From contig CANLQK010000001.1 of assembly GCA_947493255.1 (NCBI GenBank), positions 62,001 through 126,000 on the forward strand: DNA of 64,000 nucleotides, given 5' to 3'. How positions within the stretch are numbered: position 1 is the first letter of the stretch; each line of letters opens with the position of its first letter. Positions 1-8,432 of the stretch are shown here, one piece after another. The translations under genes and the position numbers were made by a program. The DNA is from an uncultured Paracoccaceae bacterium (GTDB lineage: Bacteria > Pseudomonadota > Alphaproteobacteria > Rhodobacterales > Rhodobacteraceae). Below the pieces are notes generated by a model. The model did no database searches. It was given only the letters and a program-made list of their open reading frames with translations, and was not told the DNA's origin.

Positions 1-117
1 CCCAATTCCCGAATTTCCGATTTTGGGACGGACGTTGGGATTTGGGTGGCCAAGGCAACGCGGTATCAGACCGGTGCATCAGAAGTAAAACCGTGGCCTT
101 GGACGGAGCTGGATTGA
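1..117 (+). CDS. C-terminal end of an unidentified protein, cut by the window edge
   Basis: The first reading frame is open from the first base to a TGA, giving 38 residues that end in KPWPWTELD. The composition is protein-like, with several Trp, Lys and Glu. A perfect 8-bp inverted repeat starts four bases after the stop, as expected for the 3' end of a transcript. I do not recognise the family from so short a tail, and a chance open frame of this length is possible. The gene would run toward pepF, which is transcribed in the opposite direction, so the two would be convergent. Confidence 0.4.
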   Translation, partial: PNSRISDFGTDVGIWVAKATRYQTGASEVKPWPWTELD

Positions 118-120
118 GAC

Positions 121-151
121 CCTAATCCGACCAACATAATGCGGGATTAGG
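121..151. terminator. Hairpin just after the partial gene at the left edge
   Basis: CCTAATCC at 121-128 is the exact reverse complement of GGATTAGG at 144-151, with a 15-nt loop. It directly follows the stop of the partial gene. No T-tract follows on either strand, so this is at best a Rho-assisted terminator or an mRNA 3' stabiliser. Confidence 0.3.
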
Positions 152-211
152 TGTGTGCAGGCGAATACCGCTGGGTGCCAACACCGTCAGAGTTAACTGT
201 TAATGGCGTTT

Positions 212-260
212 CATAACCCGCCGCCGTTGTCCGCATGAGATAGGGCGGAGGCGGGTTATG
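212..260. repeat. 11-bp inverted repeat downstream of pepF
   Basis: CATAACCCGCC at 212-222 is the exact reverse complement of GGCGGGTTATG at 250-260. Additional C-rich and G-rich blocks inside could lengthen the stem. It lies 16 nt past the pepF stop on the minus strand and may end that transcript, but no clear T-run follows in the pepF direction. Confidence 0.4.
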
Positions 261-276
261 CATTTTGGTTGAGACC

Positions 277-2091
277 TTAGTTTTCCATCGCTTCCAGTTC
301 GTCGATCATGCTTTCGATCATGCCAAGCCCTTTTGCCCAGAAGGCGGGGTCCGAGGCGTCTAACCCAAAGGGCGCCAGCAGTTCGGTGTGGTGCTTGGAC
401 CCACCAGCCTTAAGCATGTCGAAGTATTTGTCTTTGAAATCTTCGCCCATTTCTTCGTAAACGGCGTAAAGCGCGTTCACCAAGCCGTCGCCGAATGCGT
501 AGGCGTAGACGTAAAACGGCGAGTGCACGAAGTGTGGGATGTACCCCCAGAACGTTTCGTAACCGTCGATGAAATTGAACACAGGCCCAAGGCTTTCGCC
601 CTGCACCGACATCCACAAGGCGTTGATGTCATCTGGTGTAAGTTCGCCCTGCGCGCGGGCGGCGTGAAGCTTGCATTCGAAATCATAGAACGCGATTTGG
701 CGCACAACCGTGTTGATCATGTCTTCGACTTTGCCAGCCAGCAACACCTTGCGTTCTTCTTGAGTTGTTGCCTGCGCCAATAGCTTGCGGAACGTGAGCA
801 TTTCACCAAAGACAGATGCCGTTTCGGCCAATGTAAGCGGGGTGGAAGACAACAATTCGCCTTGTTCGGCGGCCAACACTTGGTGAACGCCGTGGCCAAG
901 CTCGTGTGCCAAGGTCATCACATCACGTGGTTTTCCAAGGTAGTTGAGCATGACGTAGGGGTGCACTGTCGTGACTGTTGGGTGGGCAAAAGCCCCGGGT
1001 GCCTTGCCGTCTTTCACGCCGGCGTCGATCCAGCCGTCGGTGAAGAACGGTTTTGCAAGTTCGGCCATGCGCGGGTCAAACGCGCCGTAGGCTTCCATCA
1101 CAGTTTTTTCGGCGTCATCCCAATCGACGATACGATCGTCTTCCATGGGCAAGGGCGCGTTGCGGTCCCAGACTTCCATGGTGTCCAATCCCAACCATTT
1201 TGCCTTGAGGGCGTAATACCGATGGCTGAGGCGTGGATAAGCGTCGACCACAGCGTTGCGCAATGCGTCTACGACTTCGGGTTCGACGTGGTTTGAAAGG
1301 TGGCGGCCGGTTTGTGGTGTGGGCATGCCACGCCAGCGGTCTTCGATTTCTTTTTCTTTGGCCAATGTATTGTGCACACGTGCAAACAGGCTTGCGTTTT
1401 CGCCCAATACGCGGGCCATTTCGCGGACGCTGGCCTCGCGTTTCGTGCGGTCTTGGGAAGATTGAAGGTCAGCAATGCCTTCTAGGTTCAATTCCTCTCC
1501 GTCGACAGTGAACTTCAGGCTGGCAATCGTTTCATCAAACAGTTTGTTCCATGCGGCTGACCCGACAACAGATTGATCGTGAAGGAACTTTTCCATCTCG
1601 TCGGACAGTTGGTAGGGCTTCATCGCGCGCATACGGTCGAACACAGGTTTGTAGCGCGCAAGGTCGGTGTTGGCAGCCAAAAGCCCCTGAATGTGGGTTT
1701 CTTCCAAACGGTTGAATTCAAGCCCGTAGAACACCAGTGGCGTCGTGTAGGTGGTGATTTTGTCCTGCATGTCGGACATGAACTTGCCGCGCTCTGCATC
1801 GGTGGTTTGCTGGTAATACCGCAAGCCTGCATAGGACATGATGCGGCCTGCGATAATGTCGATCTGTTCGTATCGATTGACGGCGTTCAGCAGGCCGCCT
1901 GCGTCTAACGTTTCGAGCTTGCCTTCATAGTCAGTGGCAAAGCTGCTGCACGCGGTTTCCAACCAGGCCAAATCGTCCGTGAGTTCCTTTGAGTCCTGGG
2001 CAGGGTACAGGTCTGTCAGGTCCCATTCTGGGAGGTCGCCAAAGGCGTTTCCGTGGGATGAGTTTGCGTCGTAAAGGGGCTGCTTGGTCAT
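277..2091 (-). CDS. pepF: M3 family oligoendopeptidase F
   Basis: A cytoplasmic zinc metallopeptidase that cleaves short peptides, probably in peptide turnover. The zinc motif HELGH is at residues 396-400 of a 604-residue protein, normal for PepF, with the flanking TLA and GVHQ typical of the family. I chose the start MTKQPLYD because GAGG lies just upstream. Starts farther upstream would add an arginine-rich stretch unlike the family. It has no signal peptide and no membrane segment. It stands alone, with a hairpin downstream. Identity is secure, physiological substrates are unknown. Confidence 0.93.
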   Translation of the reverse strand: MTKQPLYDANSSHGNAFGDLPEWDLTDLYPAQDSKELTDDLAWLETACSSFATDYEGKLETLDAGGLLNAVNRYEQIDIIAGRIMSYAGLRYYQQTTDAERGKFMSDMQDKITTYTTPLVFYGLEFNRLEETHIQGLLAANTDLARYKPVFDRMRAMKPYQLSDEMEKFLHDQSVVGSAAWNKLFDETIASLKFTVDGEELNLEGIADLQSSQDRTKREASVREMARVLGENASLFARVHNTLAKEKEIEDRWRGMPTPQTGRHLSNHVEPEVVDALRNAVVDAYPRLSHRYYALKAKWLGLDTMEVWDRNAPLPMEDDRIVDWDDAEKTVMEAYGAFDPRMAELAKPFFTDGWIDAGVKDGKAPGAFAHPTVTTVHPYVMLNYLGKPRDVMTLAHELGHGVHQVLAAEQGELLSSTPLTLAETASVFGEMLTFRKLLAQATTQEERKVLLAGKVEDMINTVVRQIAFYDFECKLHAARAQGELTPDDINALWMSVQGESLGPVFNFIDGYETFWGYIPHFVHSPFYVYAYAFGDGLVNALYAVYEEMGEDFKDKYFDMLKAGGSKHHTELLAPFGLDASDPAFWAKGLGMIESMIDELEAMEN

Positions 2092-2283
2092 GGGGGCCTC
2101 GAATGATTGTTTGGCTATATGTAGGCGCTTGATGGGCGCTTTGCCAGAGACAGGTACACGCCTCATCGGGTGTGCACTCTGAACAGGTCATTCAAGACAT
2201 GTGCCGTACTCAACACCGACGTCTTTAGATCGACGAACGGGTTTCTTTTGCGAATTGTTTAAGGCCTGATGTGGAAGTACCGG

Positions 2284-3231
2284 TTAGGCATATTCCGAGG
2301 TATTCGCGTTAAACAAGGTCGTTAGATCATCAAACACACTGTCGCGCAGTGCTGGGCGTTCCATCAATACCTCGTGGCGACCATTTTCGAGATTTACGAG
2401 CTTTCCGTTGGGCCAGCGGCCCATGCGATCCCGTATCCTGACGGGGTCGACGATTTCTTCGTCACTGCCAAGGAACGTTATAGATGGCAGATTCGGGGAA
2501 GGCCGTTGCGATAGGATGCGCATTTCACTTAGGGCTTCGTTAAGCCAGTGCAAAGAAGGCCCGCCCAACGCCAAGTCGGGATGAGCTGTGAGTTGTTGTT
2601 TCAGAATGTCAAAGCTGCTGATGTCTGAAGTTAGGGTGTTTTCCTCGGCAACGGCACGCAAGACATATGTTTCTGCCTGCTGGCCCGGTGCAAATACGCC
2701 GGAAAAACCAAGCGGTTTACTGACCGAGCTTAGGCCCCAAGCGATGGGGCGTAGGGCAGGGGACATTTTGATTCCCCACATTGGGGCCGAAAAGGCCGCC
2801 GCTTTGACCGGCAAATCATCATAAAGTGAACGCAAACCGATGCAGCCCCCCATCGAATGGGCAAGCAGGAAGTATGGTTCGGGAAGCCCCAACCGTTTGA
2901 CGTGGGTCAACATTGCCTTCACGTCCAGCTGGTAGTCTTCAAAAACATCGACATGGCCGATTGCACGGTTTTCCAAAAGCCGGTCCGCAATGCCTTGGCC
3001 GCGCCAATCAATCGCGACGCTGGCATAGCCGCGTAACTTTAGCTCGGCGGCCGTGCGCCCATATTTTTCGATGTATTCGGTGCGGCCTGGAAAAATCAGG
3101 ACCGTGCCTTTGGCATTGGCCAATGGCCAATGCCCCAGACGAATGCGGACCCCATCCACACAGGTTAACCAATGGCAAATCCCATCAGGGTTGCCAGCAA
3201 TATCAGCATGATAGGGGGCCGTTTCCATCAT
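2284..3231 (-). CDS. Alpha/beta hydrolase, lysophospholipase (PldB/monoacylglycerol lipase) type
   Basis: A 315-residue serine hydrolase. The nucleophile elbow is AHSMGG with Ser126. An oxyanion-side stretch LIFPGRTEYIEKYG precedes it, which resembles the LVFPGRTEYIEKYG form of PldB-like lipases. The C-terminal part carries an acid in FLGSDEEIVDP and a His in NGRHEVLME, completing a plausible Ser-Asp-His triad. There is no signal peptide, so it should act in the cytoplasm on lysophospholipids or acylglycerols. The gene for an SCP2-like protein ends one base upstream of its start, so the two are probably cotranscribed and may share lipid substrates. Substrate is inferred from family resemblance only. 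Confidence 0.85.
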   Translation of the reverse strand: MMETAPYHADIAGNPDGICHWLTCVDGVRIRLGHWPLANAKGTVLIFPGRTEYIEKYGRTAAELKLRGYASVAIDWRGQGIADRLLENRAIGHVDVFEDYQLDVKAMLTHVKRLGLPEPYFLLAHSMGGCIGLRSLYDDLPVKAAAFSAPMWGIKMSPALRPIAWGLSSVSKPLGFSGVFAPGQQAETYVLRAVAEENTLTSDISSFDILKQQLTAHPDLALGGPSLHWLNEALSEMRILSQRPSPNLPSITFLGSDEEIVDPVRIRDRMGRWPNGKLVNLENGRHEVLMERPALRDSVFDDLTTLFNANTSEYA

Positions 3232-3232
3232 T

Positions 3233-3520
3233 TTAGCCCAATGCCCCTGCGAGCTTCATGGCCAAACCCATGTCGCCGTCTACTGTCAACTTGCCAGTCA
3301 TAAAGGCTGCTGTTGGGTTTTCCTCGCCATCCAAAATCGCTTTGAATGTTTCGGCAGACGCGGACAGCGTTACGTCTGCATCGTCGTCAGATGCGCGTGC
3401 GCCGTCAGCGTCGATAACAATCGCGCCTTCGCCTTCGATGTCGAACTTTGCGGTGCCGTCAAAACCGCCGTCCATTTTGGCGTTAAGTGCGGACACGGCT
3501 TCGTTGATTACGTCGCTCAT
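3233..3520 (-). CDS. SCP2 sterol-binding domain protein
   Basis: A 95-residue protein that consists of a single SCP2-like lipid-binding fold: acidic, alternating strands in the middle (DGTAKFDIEGEGAIVID) and a C-terminal KLTVDGDMGLAMKLAGAL, which is the usual ending in bacterial SCP2 proteins. Such proteins bind acyl-CoA, fatty acids or other hydrophobic ligands in the cytoplasm. The start MSDVINEA fits the family. It is the first gene of a two-gene unit with the downstream lysophospholipase-like hydrolase, suggesting lipid handling. The ligand is unknown. Confidence 0.85.
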   Translation of the reverse strand: MSDVINEAVSALNAKMDGGFDGTAKFDIEGEGAIVIDADGARASDDDADVTLSASAETFKAILDGEENPTAAFMTGKLTVDGDMGLAMKLAGALG

Positions 3521-3607
3521 TGTGGGTCTCATCCTTTAGGTTGGGTTCCGCCGCTTTTGCGGCCAGGGCCTCTGGTATCGGGCGCGATATGCGCTACACT
3601 CTCCACT

Positions 3608-4180
3608 ATGGGCATTAAGAAACAACTCTACAATTCTATCGCTACGGCACTTTTCGTGGGAGTATGGTTTTCCTCACCTTTGGGTGCGCAAACCCAAGCG
3701 ACATCAGAGCGGTTGGAACTGCTTTTTGAACAGTTGTTGGAGGCCGAACCCGAGGAAGTGGAACGCATTGAAGGGCAGATCATTTCAGAATGGAGCAAGT
3801 CAGGTTCTGCTGCGATGGATTTGCTGCAAAGGCGGGGCGAGGATGCCATTTCTGACGGGGCATTTGATGTTGCTGTCGAACATTTCACGGCCCTTGTCGA
3901 TCATGCGCCGGACTTTGCCGAAGGGTACCATGGGCGGGCGACAGCCTATTATAACCTTGGGCGTTATGGCCCTGCGATTGATGATTTGCGCCAAACACTG
4001 GTGTTGGAACCGCGCCATTTTGGAGCGATGATTGGTGTTGCGATCATTTTGGAAGAGTTTGAAAAGCTGCGCGACGCGTTGGAGGTTTGGGAGTTGGTAG
4101 CAGAGTTAAGCCCTGCTGATACAGAGATCGAAGCCGTGATCGAGCGTTTGAACACCCAGTTGTCGGGCGAGGCCCTTTAA
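3608..4180 (+). CDS. Exported tetratricopeptide repeat protein
   Basis: 190 residues beginning with a signal peptide (hydrophobic ATALFVGVWF, likely cleavage after LGA before QTQA). The mature part contains about three TPR units between residues 75 and 180, recognisable by the pattern around AVEHFTALVDHAPDFAEGY, RATAYYNLGRYGPAIDDLRQ and LRDALEVWELVAELSP. It is probably a periplasmic scaffold protein. TPR proteins of this layout are common just upstream of the SUV3 helicase gene in related genomes as I recall, but the function is unknown. The chosen ATG leaves a standard signal peptide. Upstream in-frame starts would bury it. Confidence 0.8.
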   Translation: MGIKKQLYNSIATALFVGVWFSSPLGAQTQATSERLELLFEQLLEAEPEEVERIEGQIISEWSKSGSAAMDLLQRRGEDAISDGAFDVAVEHFTALVDHAPDFAEGYHGRATAYYNLGRYGPAIDDLRQTLVLEPRHFGAMIGVAIILEEFEKLRDALEVWELVAELSPADTEIEAVIERLNTQLSGEAL

Positions 4181-4201
4181 GTTTTATCAAGGAATTTTGT
4201 G

Positions 4202-6874
4202 ATGAGCCTCGGCAGGGGACGTGTGGTGGCTGTTTTAGGGCCAACGAACACGGGTAAAACCCATTACGCGATCGAGCGTATGTTGGGGTATCGAACTGGA
4301 GTGATTGGCCTTCCGCTGCGGCTTTTGGCGCGCGAGGTTTATGACCGGATTGTTGCCGTCCGGGGACCTGGTGTGGTGGCGTTGGTGACGGGTGAAGAGC
4401 GGATCGTTCCGCCCCGCGCGGCTTATTGGGTGTGCACCGTCGAAGCGATGCCCGAAGGCATGGGGGCAGATTTCGTTGCTGTTGATGAAATTCAACTGTG
4501 CGCGGATCCCGACCGTGGGCATGTGTTTACAGACCGATTGTTGCGGATGCGCGGCACCCAAGAGACGTTGTTTATGGGCGCTGAAACCATGTGGGGGGCG
4601 ATTGCGTCGAAAGTGCCAGAGGCTGAATTTGTTAAACGCGAACGGTTCAGTACGCTCTCGTATTCAGGTTCGAAAAAGATAAGCCGGATGCCGGCACGGT
4701 CGGCAATTGTCGGGTTCTCGGTTGAGAATGTCTATGCCATTGCAGAGCTGTTGCGCCGCCAAAAAGGGGGCGCGGCCGTTGTAATGGGTGCACTGAGCCC
4801 GCGCACCCGTAACGCGCAGGTTGAAATGTACCAAAACGGTGATGTGGACTATTTGGTTGCCACCGACGCCATCGGTATGGGGCTGAACCTTGATATCGAT
4901 CATGTGGCGTTTTCGAGCATCACCAAATTTGACGGCCGCAAAATGCGCTATTTGATGCCGAACGAGTTGGCGCAGATTGCAGGGCGGGCCGGCCGACATA
5001 TGAACAAGGGCACGTTTGGCGTGACCGGCGAGGCGCCAACGTTGGATGATGGTGTCGTGGACGCGATCACGTCCAATACCTTTGAACCGGTCAAAAAGCT
5101 GCAGTGGCGTAATGCGGTTTTGCAGTTCGGATCAGTCCAGCGATTGATTTCAACCTTAGAAGAACGCACTGACGACCCGTGGTTAACTCGCGTCCGAGAA
5201 AGCGATGATTTACAGGCGCTTAAGGCGGTATCGCAGGATGCCGAAGTCACGGCACGGGCAACAGATGGCCCGTCAGTCCGGCTATTGTGGGACGTGTGTC
5301 GGATTCCGGATTTTCGCGGAATCAGCAATGTCGAACATGCCACCTTGCTGACCGATATTTACAACTTTCTTCATGAACACGGGAAGGTGCCAGACGACTG
5401 GTTGGCGGCCCGTGTGAACCGGATTGATCGCACCGACGGGGACATCGATGCGCTGTCGAAACGGTTGGCATATATCCGCACATGGACTTACGTTGCGCAA
5501 CGCAAAGGGTGGGTTCGCGATGAAAGCCATTGGCGAGACGCGACGCGGGCTGTAGAAGATCGCCTATCAGATGCGCTTCATGCGCGTTTGACCCAAAGAT
5601 TTGTGGACCGGCGGACGAGCGTGCTCCTTCGGCGGCTCAACCAAAAGGAGGGCCTTGTGGCCGACGTAAACGACAAAGGTGAAGTGACTGTCGAAGGGCA
5701 GTTTGTTGGAAAAATCGAAGGTTTCCGGTTCCGTCAGGATTCCGCAGCCACACCCGACGAAGCGAAAACGTTGCGCGCGGCGAGCCTGCAGGGGCTTGCG
5801 CCGCAGTTCGTATTGCGGGCCGACCGATTCTATAATGCGCCGGACACAGAAATTGATTTCACCGAACAAGGTGGGTTGATGTGGGGCACGGAAGCCGTGG
5901 GTAAGCTGGTTGCCGGTGACGATGCGTTAAAGCCACGCGTTGAAGCCTTCGTTGACGATGAAGCCGGCGCGGACGTGGCGGAAAAAGTGCAGCGCCGTTT
6001 GCAGCATTTTATCGACCGCAAGATCGCAACCGCATTTGAGCCCATGCAAAAAATGCAGAACGATGAAACGTTGGCAGGTTTGGCCAAGGGGTTTGCATTC
6101 CGGTTGGTCGAAAGTTTTGGTGTCATTCCACGGGGCGAAGTCGCGTCTGACGTGAAAGCGTTGGACCAAGATGCCCGCGGTGCGTTGCGCAAACACGGCG
6201 TACGGTTTGGCCAGTTCACAATTTTCATGCCGCTTTTGTTGAAGCCAGCCCCAACACGTTTGCGTCTGGTTTTATGGAGCCTTGTTAAAGGCTTGCAGGA
6301 TTTCCCAGAATCACCGCCCCCCGGTTTGGTAACGGTGCCAACGGTTAGCGGACTGGAGCCTGGTACATACGCAATGTCGGGCTACCGTGCTGCGGGTGAC
6401 CGCGCGATCCGCATTGATATGTTGGAACGTCTTGCAGACATGCTGCGCGATCAAGACACACGCGGGGGCTTTGAAGCCACAGCAGACATGTTGTCGATCA
6501 CAGGGATGACGCTGGAACAATTCGCTAACCTTATGGAAGGTCTTGGATACAAGGCCGAAAAAGGTGAGCGCGAAAAGGTGAAAGCTGCACCCGTTGAAGA
6601 TGCTGCTGCGCAGCCCGTTCCAGAAGGCGAGGCACCTGCTGCGCCCGAAATGGAAGTCTTCTATACCTTTGCTTGGGCACCAAAGCCGCGTCAGAACACT
6701 CGCCCGCAGGGCGACCGGCCTCAGCGTAAGGGCCCACCGAAGGGCAAAAAGGGCGGCAAAGGCCCACGCGACAACAAGGCCAAGAATTTCTCGGCCCGTC
6801 CGCCGCGGAAAGAAAAAGCGATTGACCCGGACAACCCGTTTGCCGCTGCTTTGGCGGGGCTCAAGAAGGATTGA
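4202..6874 (+). CDS. SUV3-type DEAD/DEAH-family RNA helicase
   Basis: An 890-residue superfamily 2 helicase close to the mitochondrial SUV3 (SUPV3L1) group, which is shared by alphaproteobacteria and mitochondria. Walker A GPTNTGKT is at residues 13-20, the DExH-type box reads DEIQ at 95-98, and motif VI QIAGRAGRH is near residue 260. After the two RecA lobes comes a long helical region, then a basic Gly/Lys/Pro/Arg-rich tail (about residues 835-875), probably RNA-binding. AAGGA eight bases upstream favours this ATG over the GTG one codon earlier. The stop overlaps the start of the S4 protein gene, so RNA-related functions are translationally coupled. A role in RNA unwinding or decay is inferred from the mitochondrial relatives. 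Confidence 0.9.
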   Translation: MSLGRGRVVAVLGPTNTGKTHYAIERMLGYRTGVIGLPLRLLAREVYDRIVAVRGPGVVALVTGEERIVPPRAAYWVCTVEAMPEGMGADFVAVDEIQLCADPDRGHVFTDRLLRMRGTQETLFMGAETMWGAIASKVPEAEFVKRERFSTLSYSGSKKISRMPARSAIVGFSVENVYAIAELLRRQKGGAAVVMGALSPRTRNAQVEMYQNGDVDYLVATDAIGMGLNLDIDHVAFSSITKFDGRKMRYLMPNELAQIAGRAGRHMNKGTFGVTGEAPTLDDGVVDAITSNTFEPVKKLQWRNAVLQFGSVQRLISTLEERTDDPWLTRVRESDDLQALKAVSQDAEVTARATDGPSVRLLWDVCRIPDFRGISNVEHATLLTDIYNFLHEHGKVPDDWLAARVNRIDRTDGDIDALSKRLAYIRTWTYVAQRKGWVRDESHWRDATRAVEDRLSDALHARLTQRFVDRRTSVLLRRLNQKEGLVADVNDKGEVTVEGQFVGKIEGFRFRQDSAATPDEAKTLRAASLQGLAPQFVLRADRFYNAPDTEIDFTEQGGLMWGTEAVGKLVAGDDALKPRVEAFVDDEAGADVAEKVQRRLQHFIDRKIATAFEPMQKMQNDETLAGLAKGFAFRLVESFGVIPRGEVASDVKALDQDARGALRKHGVRFGQFTIFMPLLLKPAPTRLRLVLWSLVKGLQDFPESPPPGLVTVPTVSGLEPGTYAMSGYRAAGDRAIRIDMLERLADMLRDQDTRGGFEATADMLSITGMTLEQFANLMEGLGYKAEKGEREKVKAAPVEDAAAQPVPEGEAPAAPEMEVFYTFAWAPKPRQNTRPQGDRPQRKGPPKGKKGGKGPRDNKAKNFSARPPRKEKAIDPDNPFAAALAGLKKD

Positions 6875-7236
6875 GTGGACCGGACACAATTCGGCTAGAC
6901 AAATGGCTTTGGCACGCGCGGTTTTTTAAATCGCGCGGGCTAGCAGCCGGATTGGTGAAGTCGGGCAGGTGCCGTGTAGATGGCACGCCGGTGTCAAAAC
7001 CTAGCAGAACGATTGCAGCAGGCGTGGTCCTAACGTTTCCAAAAGAAGACGAAATTCGCATCATCAAGGTTTTGGGGTGCGGCGAACGCCGTGGCCCTGC
7101 TCCAGAGGCACAAGCGCTATACGAAGATTTGACCCCAGCGCGAGAACCTAGAATTGATCCTATAGAACAACGGGTTGGCGGCCGGCCAACCAAAAAAGAC
7201 CGCCGTGAATTGGACCAATTGCGCGGTCAGCGGTAA
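6871..7236 (+). CDS. S4-domain RNA-binding protein (Hsp15-like)
   Basis: A 121-residue protein with an N-terminal S4 RNA-binding fold (IRLDKWLWHARFFKSRGLA followed by VKSGRCRVDG), matching the heat-shock Hsp15/HslR group that binds stalled 50S subunits in E. coli. The C-terminal half is basic and ends KKDRRELDQLRGQR. Translation most likely begins at a TTG that overlaps the helicase stop (TTGA), and the AAGAAGGA immediately before it is unusually close. No ATG or GTG is available early in frame, so the start is uncertain by a few codons. Ribosome rescue is inferred from the family. Confidence 0.85.
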   Translation: MSGPDTIRLDKWLWHARFFKSRGLAAGLVKSGRCRVDGTPVSKPSRTIAAGVVLTFPKEDEIRIIKVLGCGERRGPAPEAQALYEDLTPAREPRIDPIEQRVGGRPTKKDRRELDQLRGQR

Positions 7237-7313
7237 CCGCAACGCCATGACCCCCCTTGAAGGTCGCGCAGGGGGCAGCTAATGAACGCGCAACAGCCTA
7301 TTTGGACGGACCC

Positions 7314-7649
7314 ATGACCTATATCGTCAACGACAATTGCATTGCTTGTAAATACACCGACTGCGTCGAAGTATGCCCCGTAGATTGCTTCTATGAGGGC
7401 GAGAACATGTTGGTGATCCACCCCGACGAATGTATCGATTGCGGTGTGTGTGAACCTGAATGCCCAGCGGATGCGATCCGACCGGACACTGAGCCTGACA
7501 TGGAAAAGTGGGTTGAATTCAACCGCAAGTACTCCGAGCTCTGGCCTGTTATCATTACCAAAAAGGACCCATTGCCCAACGCCGACGATATGGACGGCAA
7601 AGAAGGCAAGCTGGAATTGCTGTCCGAAGCCCCGGGCGAGGGCGGATAA
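7314..7649 (+). CDS. fdxA: 7Fe-8S type ferredoxin FdxA
   Basis: A 111-residue ferredoxin. The N-terminal half holds two cysteine clusters, [17 protein letters not shown] and [12 protein letters not shown], in the arrangement of [3Fe-4S][4Fe-4S] ferredoxins of the FdxA/FdII type. The C-terminal extension with [16 protein letters not shown] is typical of that type in alphaproteobacteria. It is a small cytoplasmic electron carrier. The chosen ATG starts MTYIVNDNC, the standard family N-terminus. A clear intrinsic terminator lies 88 bases after the stop, so the gene is monocistronic or ends its operon. Confidence 0.95.
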   Translation: MTYIVNDNCIACKYTDCVEVCPVDCFYEGENMLVIHPDECIDCGVCEPECPADAIRPDTEPDMEKWVEFNRKYSELWPVIITKKDPLPNADDMDGKEGKLELLSEAPGEGG

Positions 7650-7736
7650 GCTATCCGTCGTACCAAGCTGGGAATCGGTCGAATTTTGTGATATGATGTG
7701 ATTAATGTCGCGTAATTGCTGAACCAAGTTTGACGC

Positions 7737-7780
7737 AAAGACCCGTCGGGGGCCAATTGGCTGCCGTGTGGGTCTTTTTG
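7737..7780 (+). terminator. Intrinsic terminator between fdxA and carD
   Basis: AAAGACCC at 7737-7744 pairs with GGGTCTTT at 7770-7777, an inner CGG/CCG pairing and a GCCAATTGGC palindrome fill the loop region, and TTTTT overlaps and follows the right arm. It ends only 37 nt before the carD start, so carD must have a promoter inside or right after the hairpin, or receive readthrough. Confidence 0.7.
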
Positions 7781-7816
7781 TCGTTTGGGAAAGCTGGTTT
7801 GAGGAAAGGACCTCTG

Positions 7817-8332
7817 ATGGCCAAGAAGAAAAGTGAATTTACCCCCAACGATTTCGTTGTGTACCCGGCTCATGGCGTCGGCAAGATCGTTTCGATCGAA
7901 ACGCAAGAAGTTGCAGGCTTCGAATTGGAAATGTTCGTCATTGCGTTCGAAAAAGACAAAATGACCCTGCGGGTTCCAACGAATAAAGCCGAAGAAGTTG
8001 GAATGCGGTCCTTGTCTGCGCCAGACGTTGTTGCGGACGCGATGAGAACGCTCAAGGGTAAGGCCAAGGTCAAAAAGGCAATGTGGTCCCGCCGCGCACA
8101 GGAATATGAACAGAAAATCAATTCCGGTGATTTGATTGCGATTGCCGAAGTGGTGCGCGATTTGCATCGTGCGGATGATCAGCGCGAGCAGAGCTATTCT
8201 GAGCGTCAGTTGTACGAAGCGGCGTTGGAACGTTTGACACGTGAAATCGCAGCGGTCGGCAATGGCAATGAAAGCGATGCCGCCGAAGAGATTACAAGTA
8301 CATTGGCAAGTCGCGCAGCCCCTGCCGCATAA
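7817..8332 (+). CDS. carD: CarD family transcriptional regulator
   Basis: A 171-residue cytoplasmic protein with the N-terminal CarD/TRCF RNA-polymerase-interaction domain (FTPNDFVVYPAHGVGKI, then FEKDKMTLRVPTNK) and a helical C-terminal domain that contacts promoter DNA (MWSRRAQEYEQKINSGD and RQLYEAALERLTREIAAV). CarD stabilises open promoter complexes, mainly for housekeeping sigma-70 promoters. A strong GAGGAAAGGA ends six bases before the start. A bidirectional hairpin follows. Length and motifs are normal for alphaproteobacterial CarD. Confidence 0.95.
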   Translation: MAKKKSEFTPNDFVVYPAHGVGKIVSIETQEVAGFELEMFVIAFEKDKMTLRVPTNKAEEVGMRSLSAPDVVADAMRTLKGKAKVKKAMWSRRAQEYEQKINSGDLIAIAEVVRDLHRADDQREQSYSERQLYEAALERLTREIAAVGNGNESDAAEEITSTLASRAAPAA

Positions 8333-8350
8333 GATATTGTTATTGAATTG

Positions 8351-8381
8351 AAAAAGCCGCGCCTTAGGGCGCGGCTTTTGT
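8351..8381. terminator. Bidirectional terminator between carD and purD
   Basis: GCCGCGCC and GGCGCGGC form a perfect 8-bp GC stem around a TTAG loop, extended by AAAA/TTTT. Runs of T follow on both strands (TTTTGTTGTTTTT on plus, TTTTTC on minus), so it can stop both convergent genes. Confidence 0.85.
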
Positions 8382-8432
8382 TGTTTTTATGGGTGCATTC
8401 TGTTTGTGTGAGCCCACCTATTTGACGACTGA

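Noticed and set aside
191-204. TTAACTGTTAA-like sequence, considered as a CtrA box
   Set aside because: The CtrA consensus needs TTAA-N7-TTAA; here the spacing is only three bases.
7391-8167. A 258-residue open frame antisense to fdxA and carD
   Set aside because: It spans two certain genes and an intrinsic terminator, and reads Phe/His/Ser-rich.
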